Positions 21,951-33,298 of a DNA stretch of 53,855 nucleotides are shown piece by piece. The notes under the pieces were generated by a model, which was given only the letters and a program-made list of their open reading frames with translations, did not search any database and had not been told where the DNA came from. Position 1 is the stretch's first letter; every line of letters begins with the position of its first letter. The stretch comes from Evernia prunastri (taxonomy: Eukaryota > Ascomycota > Lecanoromycetes > Lecanorales > Parmeliaceae): the NCBI GenBank assembly GCA_003184365.1, contig NKYR01000191.1, forward strand, positions 222 to 54,076, written 5' to 3'. The position numbers were made by a program, and so were the translations under genes.

Positions 21951-23311
21951 ATGCCTCCAAACGACAGTGACTCCTCTGATGATGAGAGCGGAAGCTTCAC
22001 AACCACCAACGTCTTGCTTGGCTATGCCTCGAAAGAGCCCACAGACGATGAATTTAGCCAGCTTGGAGGCAGTCTAGTATGACGACCTTCCACTGCATCG
22101 AAGCGTCTGCTAAAGAACCTAACAAGCTGGGCTAGGTGTGGCTAGACGAGAACAGCGCTCCCTCGGCGGATCTAGCGAAATGCAGGATATGCAAGAGCAT
22201 GATGGCTCTTCTGCTACAACTGAACGGAGACCTACCCGAAAAGTTCCCGGGACACGAGCGGAAACTCTACATTTTCAGCTGCAGGCGAAAAGCGTGCCGG
22301 AAGAAAGAGGGGACAATGAGAGCCATCAGAGGCATCAGGGTCTCGAAGGCTTCTGCTGCTGGGAAACCGAAGACAATGGATAATGGCACAGCGCCGCCAG
22401 AAACACCAAAGCCTGAACCTGCAGCTCCAAACCTAGGCAACAGCCTCTTCAATTCAACCTTTCCAACCCCCGCCAGCTCCAACCAGAACCCATTCTCCTC
22501 CTCCTCCACCACCACCCCCTCAACCTCTCAACCTGCCAACCCATTCGCTCCCCCGCCCAACCCAAACCTTTCCTCCCCCTTCTCATCCCTAGCATCCAAA
22601 CCACCCCAGCCACCACCCCCGGACCTCCCCACAACCTTCGCCCAAAAAGCCCGCATCTCCTCCTCCCCACCAGCTCCCGCCCCAAAAGATCCATGGCCCT
22701 CTCCACCCTCCCTACCGAACCCATACCCCGCCTACCACCTAGACGCGGACTACGAAAGTCTCGACCCGGACCCCCCCACCTCATCGAAGCCAGCACCGAA
22801 CGCAGCCACCTCGGCTCCCGGCGGCGGAGACGACGACGAAAAAGACGCCTTCGAATCCACCATCGACAAAACCTTCCAGAAATTCGCCGACCGCCTGGCC
22901 CAAAACCCGCAGCAGGTCCTCCGCTACGATTTCGGCGGGACCCCCTTGCTCTACTCCAAAACCGACGCCGTCGGCCAAACATTCACGCCCCCGCACCCCT
23001 CCGGAAGCAACAACAAGATCCAGACCGTCGTCGCCGCCTCGCCCCGCCGCGCCTCAGGGAGCCGGACGATGCCCCAATGTCCCAACTGCGGCGCGCCGCG
23101 GGTCTTCGAGCTGCAGCTCGTGCCGCGGGCCATCGCCGAGCTTGAGGTGGAGGAGGAAGGGCTGGAGGGGATGGAGTGGGGCACTGTGGTGTTGGGGGTG
23201 TGCGGGAGGGACTGTGCGGAGCCGGGGGTGGGGGCGGGGGAGGTTGGGTGGGTGGAGGAGTGGGTTGGGGTGCAGTGGGAGGAGGATGCGAAAGGGGGGG
23301 GGGAACGCTGA
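21951..23311 (+). CDS. TSR4: TSR4 / PDCD2-family ribosome assembly protein
   Basis: Exons 21951-22076 and 22136-23311 (433 residues) are joined by a 59-nt phase-0 intron, giving QLGGSL|VWLDE. The N-terminus VLLGYASKEPTDDEFSQLGG and the zinc-binding segment (Cys58, Cys61, Cys91, Cys96 in CRIC...FSCRRKAC) are PDCD2 hallmarks. The C-terminal domain is also present (DKTFQKFADRLAQNPQQVLR, PLLYSKTD, PQCPNCGAPRVFELQLVP). Yeast Tsr4 is a dedicated chaperone for ribosomal protein uS5 (Rps2) and is needed for 20S rRNA processing; the same role is inferred here. A ~150-residue Pro/Ser/Asn-rich linker separates the two halves and is long for the family. The 3' part is extremely G-rich, producing long shadow frames on the other strand. 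Confidence 0.92.
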
Positions 23312-23629
23312 GTTGGCGATGGGGGAGGAATGGAGGAGAATGTCATGTAAAGTAGTGATACCAGGACGTAGAGATTGGTGTGGACATGATTGATACATTA
23401 GCGGACGAAACCTAGAAGGGGCAATCGTCGCTCTTCAAGTTCTTCTACTTTTCATTCCGTGCACAGATAAGCACAAACGCCCATCCATCTGCCCAGCTCA
23501 TAAGCTCGTGATGTTCAAGCGGCCCATCTAAAGCCTCTCCACACCTCCCTCCTCCAACCCCGCAAGCAGCTGCAAAAGCCATCCTGCCCCCACCCCACAA
23601 CCCCACAACCCTCCCCCCCCCTTTTCATA

Positions 23630-24721
23630 TCAAGCCGGCTGCTCATAAGCCCTCCTCACCACCCTCCCAAACTGCTCAAACCTCACCTCCTCCCTAACAA
23701 CCGTCCCCTTCGCCTCATTCTCCTTATTAACCGGCACCCTCACCATCCCCGTCCCCCCATCAACCCCCCAGCCGCAAATCTCCCTGACAAACGTCTCAAA
23801 CTCCCCCCCTTGGAGATGCAACCACCCCTCCGCGACTTGCCTATCCACAGCGCGACACCCTTGCCCCACGGTGACGGCGACGCGGACGCGCATCAGTTCC
23901 TCGAAGCCGTTGACGTCGGCGACGAGGTCGGCGTAGAGGTCGTCTGCGTCGAGGGCGTCCCAGAAGTCGGCGTAGGCGCAGCGCTCGAGGAGGGCGTTGA
24001 GGCGGGCGAGTTTCTGGACGGCTTCGGCGAGGGGGGTGTCCGCCTGCGTAAGGGATGTGGAGGTGGAGGAGGGAGGCGGGGAGAGGATGTGGGGCGGGAG
24101 GAGGTGGAGGCAGAGGGAGAAGTCCGGGGCGGGGAAGACGGTGAGGGCTTTGACGAGGATGTTGGTGACGGGTTCGTCGCGGGTGAGGTGCGGGTTGAAT
24201 TGGTAGCTGTGGGGCGCGAAAGGAGAAAGGGTGGGTTTTCGTCAGCCGGATACGGGTTCGCGAAACGGGGGATTTGTGTGCGGTGTGGTGGGGAGTAGGG
24301 TAGGAGAAGAGGAAAGGGAGAAGAGAGGGGTCGGGTCAGATAGAGCTAATAACATTCTAACATCAGGCAAAGCCCCATCGACGACGATATCGAATCGAAA
24401 TCTTGTCTCCGGAAGCTCCGCGTCAGGTAATAGGAAACGTTTGAAGAATCCATCATCATGTAAATGACCCCTCTCCTCTCCTCTCCTGCCCCCATAACCC
24501 CCAAAAAAACACACCCAAAAAAAAAAAAAAAAAAAAAAAGCACCAACTCACAGCTTCAGCAGCGCCAGATTCGCATAGCAGTCGTACGTGCGGTCCTCGC
24601 ACTGCTGCGTGACGTAGTCCTGGAAGATGGCCGTCGTCTCCGGGTTGTACCTGTCGAGGCCGTTGAGGATGGCTTCGATGTGTTCGGGCCGGTCGGGCGC
24701 GGCGTCGAAGGCGATGCCCAT
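23630..24721 (-). CDS. Translation initiation factor eIF3 subunit k
   Basis: Two exons, 24721-24552 and 24206-23630, encode 248 residues, the usual length. Exon 1 gives MGIAFDAAPDRPEHIEAILN and GLDRYNPETTAIFQDYV, the N-terminal HEAT-like helices of eIF3k. Exon 2 continues YQFNPHL...NILVKALTVFPAPDFSLC, then LNALLERCAYADFWDALD and LYADLVADVNGFEELMRVRV (PCI domain). It ends VPVNKENEAK...FEQFGRVVRRAYEQPA. eIF3k is a non-core subunit of the cytoplasmic eIF3 complex, present in filamentous fungi but absent from budding yeast. The single intron (24207-24551, 345 nt) is unusually long here and holds a 23-base homopolymer just inside the 5' splice site. Confidence 0.92.
24517..24539. repeat. Homopolymer A23 (T23 in the eIF3k intron)
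   Basis: Twenty-three consecutive A on the plus strand read as poly-T in the eIF3k pre-mRNA, starting 11 nt after the GTGAGT donor. A second T-rich run follows at ~24503-24509. Length may be unreliable because homopolymers are error-prone in sequencing. Confidence 0.8.
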
Positions 24722-25480
24722 GGTTTGTGGTTTGTGTGGTTGTGGTTGTTGTGGTTGGGGAGTGTGGTGGTCGGTGTGGGATATTTTTGTGGGAGGTTGT
24801 TTGAAGATGGAGGAATTTTGGTTGTTTCGGGTGCGAGTGTTTCGCGTGTGGCAGGTGTAGCGAGAGAGAGAGGAACTTTTTTATACATATTATTATTATT
24901 ATTCTGCCTAGTACTAGAATTGCGTGCTCGCCAATGCCTCAACGGCAGTACACATTTACATTTACGGAACTCGGTCCTTGTAATTATTTCTTTTCAAGCG
25001 TCCGACAATCACCAGCAACGTCATGATCTCAAAGATTTACTGCTTCTATGATTGTCTGAAGTTTTGCAATTGCTCGTTCTAATTGAAAAATTCTAAACTG
25101 AAGAAAGATAATTCGCTTGGGTATCACGCAAGAAACGAAGTCTAGACGAGACCGCAAAGAAGTTTGAAAAAAAACCGCTAAATCGCATGAAAAGCTGCGA
25201 GAACCGGTCGAGAAGAGCCTCCGAGACATGGTATCATCTTCACCAGGCGGTCCGGCTCAGTTCCATGGCAGTGTGACCTGGTTGTACAAACTTCATCGAG
25301 AGGAGCCGCTTGTGGTTGGGAGACACGCGTTCTCCTCCTCGTGGTCGGATACAATGCAGGATGGCGTTCTTGAGTATCGAGCAGTGTCTGTGCTAAGGTG
25401 CACCTGATATGCCTTTGCTGGATGAGTGTGTGCTTGGTTGTCTAGTCCGCAAAGGACCATCCAACTCTCCGTGCTCCTCT
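24722..25480. other. Intergenic; eIF3k promoter and LST7 3' side
   Basis: No gene is seen. Around 24885-24903 there is an ATT microsatellite. The region just upstream of the eIF3k ATG is G/T-rich on the plus strand (C/A-rich in the transcript), as in many fungal leaders. Confidence 0.6.
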
Positions 25481-26789
25481 TCATCCACTACACCCACCCA
25501 TCAACTCTCTCAACATCCCCACAAACTCCAGATGCAGCTCCGCAAAGAACTTATCATCTCCCACCATCTCCGTCAAGCCTCTAGCTCTCATCCTAGCCGC
25601 GCCATACTGTCTCGGATACCCATCAGGATCTGTCGTCCTCCCAGTCAGGAAAGATGACACAGGGATACGGTGCTCCTTTCTGACACCTTCATGGTCGCCG
25701 CTGTCTCCTTCGCTTTCTTTGACTTTCTGCGCGGTCCTCGCTATGATATTACCTGCAATGCCTCGAAAATGTTCCCAGATGAACGTCATGACCTGATACG
25801 CTCTAGTCTCGCTGCTAACGAGTGCTATGAGTGCGTATTTACGATAACCGCCGCGGGCATAAGGGTCCGAAAGACGAAACTTGTACGCAATGGTCCAGCC
25901 GTCGAGTGGTGTGCCGAAGAAAAGTTCACCGGCCGTTTGACCCCGAGGCAGCTGTTCGCCAGACAGGGTGCGGATGGCGGCTCGGCGGATGACGGAGTAG
26001 GTATTTGGATCGGTGGGGCTGGAGGTCGAGATATAGGATAGGGTATGTTTGTGATAGTAAGATGCGGAGTTGTCGGAGGCGAAGGATTCAGGCGAGGACT
26101 GCTGATTTAAGCGTATAGGTCCTCCACGATCTTCCTCCGAGTCAGACTCATTCTGTTGGTCCTGGTATATCTGGAGCGACTCTCTGAAACGCAGGATCGG
26201 ACTACCGTTCCGGCCACTGCCGTCGGGCTTCGGACTCCCTGGGGCACCCGGGGGCAACTTGCTGGATATTTCCTCCGGGAGGCTGATGGTGCAGCTCTCG
26301 CATCCCCTGCCATTGCTACCGGCGACCGGAAAGCGGTTGAGTGCGTGCAGAGGCCTCAGCGCGTTCTGCCTGTGGGCGCCGAGGGTCGCTGGTTGTAGGT
26401 CTGGGGAGGTGCTTGCGCTGTTGGGAGCCGACTCCGGAGTACCGCCGAAGTCGAGGGAGCTTCGATTCGAGGAGGGAAGGAGGAATGTAGGAGCCGACTG
26501 TGCCGGGTCTCGATGGGCTACGTCCAGGTCGCCCACGCTGGACGAGATGGAAGCGGGATAGCAGGAGAGGCATTCGACGGGCTTGATCTGCGTGCAAAGG
26601 ATGGAAGTCGGGCCGTCATTTTCGCAGAAGTGGGAGAGGGAGAGCTATTGGGGTTTTCGCGCAGCGATCAGCCACCACATTTTCACAACGATCGAGATCT
26701 CGATTCTTTCTGTTGGAGGAGAGAGCACGAGAGCGCCAAGGTAGCTGAGTCCGTGCGCGCAAGGCAAGGAGTACTTACGATGATATCCA
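25481..26789 (-). CDS. LST7: Folliculin-like LST7 (longin domain)
   Basis: A 12-nt first exon (26789-26778, MDII) is followed by a 133-nt intron and one long exon, 26644-25481, for 391 residues in total. The junction gives MDII|LSLSHFCENDGPTSILCTQ, the signature start of folliculin proteins. After a Ser/Pro-rich insert the second half of the longin domain follows (LDGWTIAYKFRLSDPYARGG, YKFR...YALIALVS, AYQVMTFIWEHFRGIAGNII). The DENN module found in animal folliculin is absent, as in fungal Lst7. Lst7 with Lst4 is a GTPase-activating complex for Gtr2/RagC at the vacuole and activates TORC1 on amino-acid refeeding; this role is inferred from family. A partner LST4 is not in the window. Confidence 0.88.
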
Positions 26790-27898
26790 TATTCGGTTGC
26801 CTCCACTACACCCTCACAGCTTCACCTCGCGCCCCATTGTCTTGGAACAGGTCAGGTCAGGGAAGGTCAGGGAAGGTCAGGGAATTGGATGATGGGGTTG
26901 TTGGGTGTCGTGTGCGCGAAAATTTGCGAAAAAGGAAGCGACGCATGTGACAGTGACCGGGGTCACGAGGTAGGAATGCCGCCGGTACTTTCTGGTAAAG
27001 GTGCTCGGAAAATTTCTGTATACACTTACTTTTCCCGCACTGACGTTATCAAGATCGAGAGAAAAAATAATTAAATCAATAACAGGAGTAAAAGTACCCT
27101 CCACTCCAAAGCTCCAAGCTATCAAAACCGCCCCGAGCGGTGAAGCCTCCTTCCTGCCCCTCCCAACTCCCCAACTCCAACTACTACGAGTACGGTGCGG
27201 TAGCGGTACGGAATACGGCAGATCAATTCTTCCCGTTCTCTTCGCCACACCCCTGCATTCGAGATCGGCCTTGTGGACTTTCACTTCACGCTTCACGCTT
27301 CAAAATGGATGCGCTCCAATGGGGCTCCCCCCTCCCTAGCGTAGCCCGCTCCACCAGTAGTTCCCGTCGTCGCAAACCACAGGAGGTCCAAACCGCAGTC
27401 TATAAAAAGAGCCTAACAGCCTGATCTCCGATCATCGAGGTATGAAATAAGTATAACCATCTGCTTTTCCTCAGAGAAAAATAGTGGCAACTGGCAAAAA
27501 GGAAAAGGAGCAAGGAAATGATTTGATTTACATTTACATGTGATTACAATTAGGTATGTGGGGGCCCGGGCTGATTGATTTCTTTCCGGCACGGTAGCCT
27601 ACTTTAGCGTGGCCACATTTTTCCCGCATTAGCGTTATCGGCTTGCATTTGCGCCAATCAGAAGGTCTGCATAGGTAGGGACGGGGAAATTGTCAGCGTG
27701 CGTCATGGTCGTATCATGCCTTCCCGTCCTTGAAGTATTTAGATAAATCTGTGTGGGAAGTTCACATATATGACATTGTGAACATTCACTCACTCTAGTT
27801 GTTTGGGGCAGGAGATGCTGGTAGATTTGTTCGAAGTTTACATACCTGCATACATACACACCTAGAGCTGCCTAATCCATCCTCCACGACCACTGTTT
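26790..27898. other. LST7 upstream region and GRC3 downstream region
   Basis: No gene is supported. Three tandem copies of GGTCAGGGAA lie at ~26853-26883. The sequence TTTCCCGCANTNNCGTTATC occurs twice, at 27031-27050 and 27620-27639, in the same orientation. A 39-codon frame from ATG 27305 has no support beyond its start. Confidence 0.5.
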
Positions 27899-30307
27899 TC
27901 ACTCGGAAATCTCCCCTACAGGCCTATACCTAATATCCCTCCGAACCCTCCTAACCCTTCCACTGCCCCTCCTCCCCCCACCCGCAATCCCAGCCCACGT
28001 CTGCCTCCCCGCCCACCTCCGCCGCTCCTCCCCGTCCTCCCCTTCGTCCGTCTTCGACCGACGCTCCTGTACCCTTCGCTTCGCTTTTCCCAACTCCAGC
28101 TCTTCTCTGTAAGCCCAAGTCGGCGTGTCCAGCGATCCTCTGACGAGGACGATGTTCGGGGAGTGGGCCTGTAGGGTGCTGGTGGGGATGGGCGTGAGGA
28201 GATGGATGGTCTTGTGGTTGGGGTCGATGCCCCTGATGAGCGCTTGACCGAGGGAGAAGGACCGCTCGGGAGGCAAACGGGAGGTGGTGTGGTTGGAGGA
28301 GGAAAGGAAGGGTATTTCGGTGGCCGTTCGTAGTATTGACGGTTTGTTATCGGTATCTGCAACTTGGTCTGGCAGACTTTCATCCTCGTCAACCGGTCCA
28401 CTGTCGGATTCTCGTGTATTTGGCCAATGGCTGTGGTCAACCGCTACGACACCAACTACACATCCGTCAAAAGTACTTTCGAGGAACGTGTTCAGAAATT
28501 CCATGTTGTCAGAATCCCCGAGGACTGTAAAGCCAAGAATTGCTTGTTTCGGACCGGAGTAATGTATGACCATAGGCGCCACCCCGGTAAGAGGCCATGG
28601 ATTCCAGCGCATGTTGTGGACTTTCCCTTCTGATTCCGTCAGATGAAAATACGAGAGCGTCTGCATCATTCGCAGATCCCCTGCCGTTCTGGTTGCCATT
28701 TCTGAGGATTGTGACAGCAACTGGTGGAAGGTCACATCTGAGCGGCTTGTAGCCCCTTGCAACGTATCGATCACGTCCTCCGGTCCTGATGTGCTCATAT
28801 AAACAACATCCGTGAGGCACATGCCATCGATGAAATCGGACAACAACTCCAGCCCGATGTCTTGAATCCAGCCTGCGCTGTTAATTATTAGCGGGCATGA
28901 TCTGTAGTCTCTTGCCATGCGTCGATAGTTGTCTAAAAGGTCCAACGCGCATCTGTAGTAGTGTTTTGGATCCTCTTTCGGAGAAACATGACCGAAATGG
29001 TGTGCTCTGACAAGCTGATTAAGTCCAGATGTCGGATGCGTGAAAGGAGGTCCAAGATTCCAGGATTGCAGCAAGAGCAGAGAAAGATCGCCAGGCGGTG
29101 AATATTCTGGCTGGCCAGGATCAAGGTCTAGAAATGCGACGCCTTCGTTGTCTGCCATTTTTTCATTCTCCATAGCAGATGCCTTTGTAAGTAATGCATT
29201 GGCTAGGATGCGGCAGAATGTAGATTTCCCAGCACCCTTTGGACCACAAACCATGATGGCTAAGGGCCGTTCGGTTCTGACAGATTGTAGTCTGGACACA
29301 ATTCGTTGCCAGTCAGATAGAGTTTCCAATAAACGCAGTGGGCGCTGATGTGGGTCATCCTCGGTGGATTTGATCTGTTGGATCTTCAGAATCGAAATTG
29401 CCTTGTACAACGCAGCGCACTCCATGTAGATGTGCCCGAGAAAACGGTTGGAAACAACGAAACAAAACATTGCGTATACTCACATTCATGAACGAACGTT
29501 TCGAAAAATCAAGCGATGACTTGGAGCGCTGTCTTCCGTTCCAGATACGTCCAAACTTCGGCGCTATCTGTCTGAGCATCTTCATCCGGCTCCCGCACGA
29601 AATGATGGTAAGCTCAACAGGCGCAGTCCCGGTACCGAACGGGTTTGGTAGGGGCCGAATTGAAGGTATGGAGTGGGTTGATGGGGCATATACCCGGTGT
29701 AAGCGAGAGCTGGCATGGATGACAGCTCCAAGTATGCTAATCGCGCCGGATCGAACCCACATATCGTACTGGCCGAGTATGGCAAGATTCTATGCTGATC
29801 TCAGACCTTGCAACGTAACGTGGGAGACAGGCCAGATGCTCACATCATTCGGATGGAGTCTGACCGTCCATTCGGTCTCTGCTTGGCTCAGGACCTTGCT
29901 CTTTGACGGATTGAATGTCGAGAGCCTCTGGACAGGTGCCATGGGCTGTGCGCCAGCCTCTGACTCAATATCAGAGCTTCCATCGCTGTTAGTACCACTT
30001 TCGGTATCCTTTTCGCCATGTTCAAGGGAATCACCCTGCATGTTGGTCAAGCCATCTGTTTGCTGTAGTGGTTGTGGACTTCTGCGCTTGGGCTTGTTCC
30101 CTATTTTCTGCCTCTTGCTTGGCGGCATCGAATCTTCAAGCGGATCATTGTGTGTCTCGGTCACAACAGACGTCTGCACCTCGTTTCCCCTCGTCATCTC
30201 TCCAATGGGTCGTCGAGCGGCCTTGCGGGCTGCGAACGCACTGACTGCGTTATTTGCTATTAGAACAATGTCGTCTCTGAGATTACAGGCTGAAGCTTAC
30301 CTGCCAT
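27899..30307 (-). CDS. GRC3: GRC3 polynucleotide 5'-hydroxyl kinase
   Basis: Four exons fit: 30307-30301 (7 nt), 30244-29844, 29789-29484 and about 29401-27899 (738 residues). Introns 1 and 2 are 56 and 54 nt. Intron 3 starts at 29483; its acceptor could be 29402, 29384 or 29375, all in phase. The N-terminus MAVSAFAARKAARRPIGEMT leads to a basic, nucleolar-type region (PPSKRQKIGNKPKRR). Family motifs are LAILGQYDMWVRSGAISILG, HRVYAPSTHS and the P-loop GPKGAGKST (~291-299), followed by FLDLDPGQPEYSPPG. Grc3 phosphorylates the 5' end made by Las1 during ITS2 removal from pre-rRNA and is also involved in Pol I termination. The C-terminus is Arg/Gly-rich. Confidence 0.93.
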
Positions 30308-30617
30308 TGAATTCACACGAGCCTTGTGCTGAACGGCAATCTGTATGTTTTAGTACTATTCATGTCAAAGAACTTTAACATTTTCGAGTATATTTGGCCG
30401 GCGCCGGCGCGTGTGCCAGCCCTAGCCGTCGCTTCTAACGTTAAATCTAATCTTATCTATGATAATTGCGCTACTCTATCAGACTTGGCGGGAAATCGGC
30501 TATTCCCAGTCCTCTGAGCTCTCACTCTGACATGACAATGTATTAGCAGTAGCTTCGGAATTGATGATCTAGGAATTCAAGGGTATCTAAGTAGTACAAG
30601 CTGTCTTAGCCATACAA
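30308..30617. promoter_or_regulatory. Shared divergent promoter GRC3 / mitochondrial carrier
   Basis: Only 310 bases separate the two divergent start codons. The interval contains a GC palindrome-like block GGCCGGCGCCGGCGCG (~30389-30404). No TATA box is obvious. Shared regulation is inferred from spacing alone. Confidence 0.5.
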
Positions 30618-31895
30618 ATGGCAGATGCAGCGGCGGAACTTGATGAAGGGGGAATTAAAAGAACTTTAAAGGATCTTTTCGCTGGCGCTGCCGGCGGAAT
30701 CGCTCAAGTGTTGCTTGGTCAGTTCGTTATGACTCTGCCCATTGGGTATTTCCATTTGCGTCTCATAATCTATGCTTTATTGTGCTATCTTTGCTGCAAT
30801 CTTAAGAAGTTCTCTCCGGGGGATGTCGTTTCTCCTGTTTTTGAAGCGCTGTGCAGGAGACAGGAAAAGGTCCTAAAGTAACTGACACCATGAAAAATGT
30901 AGGGCAACCGTTTGGTAAACTATTGGCCTCCATTTGCAGTTTTGGAGAGTCCATATTGAGAGTTTACTGCTAGACATTGTAAAAGTTCGTCTTCAAACGA
31001 CCACCAGATACTCCAGCGCCCTAGATGGTGCTACACAGATCTTCAAGAATGAAGGCCCTGCGGCTTTCTACAAAGTAGGATCCAATTCGCTTTGAAAATC
31101 GAAGAAGAATTTTACTCATCATATTAAACAACTTGGTAGGGAACATTGACCCCCCTGGTTGGCATCGGCGCCTGTGTATCCGTCCAATTCGGCGCCTTCC
31201 ACTACGCCCGCCGCCAATTCGAACAATCCAACAGCACCCGCGATCCCAGCACCCCCACCCTCTCATACGGCCAATACTACCTCTCCGGCGCCTTCGCCGG
31301 CGTCGCCAACTCCGTCATCTCCGGCCCGATCGAGCACGTCCGCATCCGCCTGCAGACCCAGCCGCACGGCGCCCAGCGCCTGTACGCCGGCCCGATCGAC
31401 TGCGTCCGCAAACTGTCCGCCCACGAAGGGGTGCTGGCGGGCCTGTACCGTGGGGAGGCGGTGACGATATTGCGGGAGGCGCAAGCCTACGGGGTCTGGT
31501 TCCTCGCGTTCGAGTACATGATGAACGCGGACGCGGCGCGGAATAATGTCAAGCGGGACGAGATTAGCCAGGTGAAGGTGGCGACGTATGGGGGCTTGGC
31601 GGGGGAGGCGCTGTGGCTGTCGAGCTATCCGTTTGATGTCATCAAGAGTAAGATGCAGAGTGATGGGTTTGGGGCGGATAAGAAGTACAGGAATATGAGG
31701 GATTGTTTCACGCAGACGTGGAAGGGAGAGGGGGCGAGGGGGTTTTGGAAAGGGATTGGGCCGACGTTGTTAAGAGCGATGCCGGTCAGTGCTGGGACTT
31801 TTGCTGTGTGAGTAGTTTCATCCGCTATCGAGTTACGATGGGCCTATGCTGATGATCAGGACAGTGTGGAAGCGACGATGAGGTTGATGAAATAG
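30618..31895 (+). CDS. Mitochondrial carrier, YMC1/2 type
   Basis: Five exons fit: 30618-30717, 30903-30914 (12 nt), 30974-31074, 31140-31807 and 31865-31895 (303 residues, normal for carriers). Three Mito_carr repeats are visible. The first signature GQPFDIVKVRLQTT is assembled across exons 1-3. Then come KNEGPAAFYKGTLTPLVGIG, ISGPIEHVRIRLQTQPHGAQ, YPFDVIKSKMQ and AGTFAVVEATMRLMK. The IEH(V/I)RIRLQTQ segment points to the Ymc1/Ymc2 group of the inner membrane, linked in yeast to glutamate/organic acid and glycine transport; a carnitine-carrier-like relative is possible. Intron 1 (185 nt) uses a GTCAGT donor. Confidence 0.88.
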
Positions 31896-31964
31896 ATACT
31901 TGCGCTGGTCTTCAACAACCAGGCCCTCAATATTTGGATAAAATTTTGTACATATCGCCCTCTA

Positions 31965-33151
31965 TTAGAAAAACCTACTTCTGCTGGAATCACTATCTTT
32001 GATATCCTCGGCACTCCCACCAGTCTTCAACCCTTGCGTTGACACGGATGAGTCCGCCGTCAGCTTATCTGGAGTATACGTAACCACCCCCATCATTGCC
32101 AGCTCTTTTCTTCTCCTCTGGCCCTCCTGACCCGCTCTGCCCAAAGCGCCAGCTATAACCTGCACACACCTCAAACTATCATCGTTCGCGGGAATCGGAT
32201 AAGTGACCCAGGTGGGATTGGTATCCGTATCAATGATACCAATCGTCGGTATAGTATTCAGGCCGCATTCGTGCAGCATGACCCAGTTCTCCAACGGATT
32301 CAAGCAGACGACCAGATCCGGTCTGAGGACTTGGCGTTCCCGTAACTCTTCGTCGAAGCCTCCAATCTCCCGGTCCAGCTCGTCCACCACTTTCGTCCTG
32401 CACTGGCCCAGTATCTGATGCCCGTTGGTAATACTTCCCGGCGTCCACCGCTCAAACAAATGGCACCCGCCGGCCATCCGCGCCGCTTTCACCACACACC
32501 TATCCTGTCCTGCCCTCGTGCCTACAAAAAGGATCAATCCTCCCTTTTCAGCGACGCCGGAGACGACTCTGCAAGCCCGGCGGAGATGCGCGGCCGTCTG
32601 GTCCAAAGAAATGATATGTATGCCTTGCCGTATGCCGAAGATGTAACGAGAATTCATGGGATTCCAGTGGGAAGTCTTGTGGCCAAGATGCGCTTGGGAC
32701 GCGAGCAGCAGCTCGAGCGTTATATCCGATGGGGAAGGGGGCTGAGTGAGGAGTTTGTGCGGTTGGTAGCGGTTTGAGTCTAGAGATGTACCGAGACCTT
32801 TTGTGCGGTTTTGATGAAATTGGTGGTGCTCGTATTTCTCAGCGGTCCCATCTTTGAGGAGGTTTTGGGCGGCGTGCGAGCGGTTGTCGATTTGAGGGAC
32901 GTATTGGACTGTCTCATCCTCGACTTGTGACTCTATGGATTTCGTCTCTCGGAGCGAATTGTCTAGAGATGCCTCGATTGAGTCGACAGCCGCTGGGGAA
33001 CTGTTGATGTCGACCTCCGTGGCTAGGGATCTTGTCCATGGTCTTGTGGTATTTATTGCTACACGTCGGCCTAGGTTGACGTCAGTGATTATAAGAGCTA
33101 TCAGGTACACTTCTACATACCATGCCGTACAAAGGCTCTTCTCAAAATCAT
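31965..33151 (-). CDS. MRP4: Mitochondrial small-subunit ribosomal protein uS2m
   Basis: Exons 33151-33121 and 33070-31965 (378 residues) are joined by a 50-nt intron, giving MILRRAFVRHG|RRVAINTTRP. The start is basic and hydrophobic, as for a mitochondrial import signal. The uS2 fold is clear from residue ~130: LASQAHLGHKTSHWNPMNSR, YIFGIRQGIHIISLDQT, ILFVGTRAGQDRCVVKAA, WTPGSITN, PDLVVCLNPLENWVMLHECG and GIIDTDTNPTWVTYPIPAND. It is a structural component of the mitoribosomal small subunit. The N-terminal ~120 residues and the Ser-rich tail are mitochondrial extensions. It is divergent from COG3, with 147 bases between starts. Confidence 0.92.
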
Positions 33152-33298
33152 TGTTGAACTGTAGAAGAATTTCCAGGCGCGGAGAGCTTCAAAGAAGAGC
33201 GCTTCGGCAAAGTTGCCCTTCTGAGATGCACACGTCCCACCACCCACCACGACTGCTCAAACATCACCAGGCAGTTCCCAGTTCTCAATCGTTCAATT
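33152..33298. promoter_or_regulatory. Compact divergent promoter uS2m / COG3
   Basis: The two start codons are separated by 147 bases, too little for two independent full promoters. The region is C/A-rich near the COG3 start. Co-regulation is an inference. Confidence 0.5.

Noticed and set aside
22267..23398. Long minus-strand frames opposite TSR4
   Set aside because: They are shadows caused by the very GC-rich coding sequence; only the plus strand gives PDCD2 motifs.
27305..27424. Small ORF starting MDALQWGSPLPS
   Set aside because: Thirty-nine codons, no family, no conserved splice signals; lies in an upstream region.
27031..27639. Direct repeat TTTCCCGCANTNNCGTTATC 590 bp apart
   Set aside because: Only two imperfect copies, no inverted ends or target duplication; may be chance or a shared factor site, not enough to call.
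30389..30404. GC palindrome GGCCGGCGCCGGCG
   Set aside because: Short, in a promoter, with no partner or known site; could simply be a GC box.
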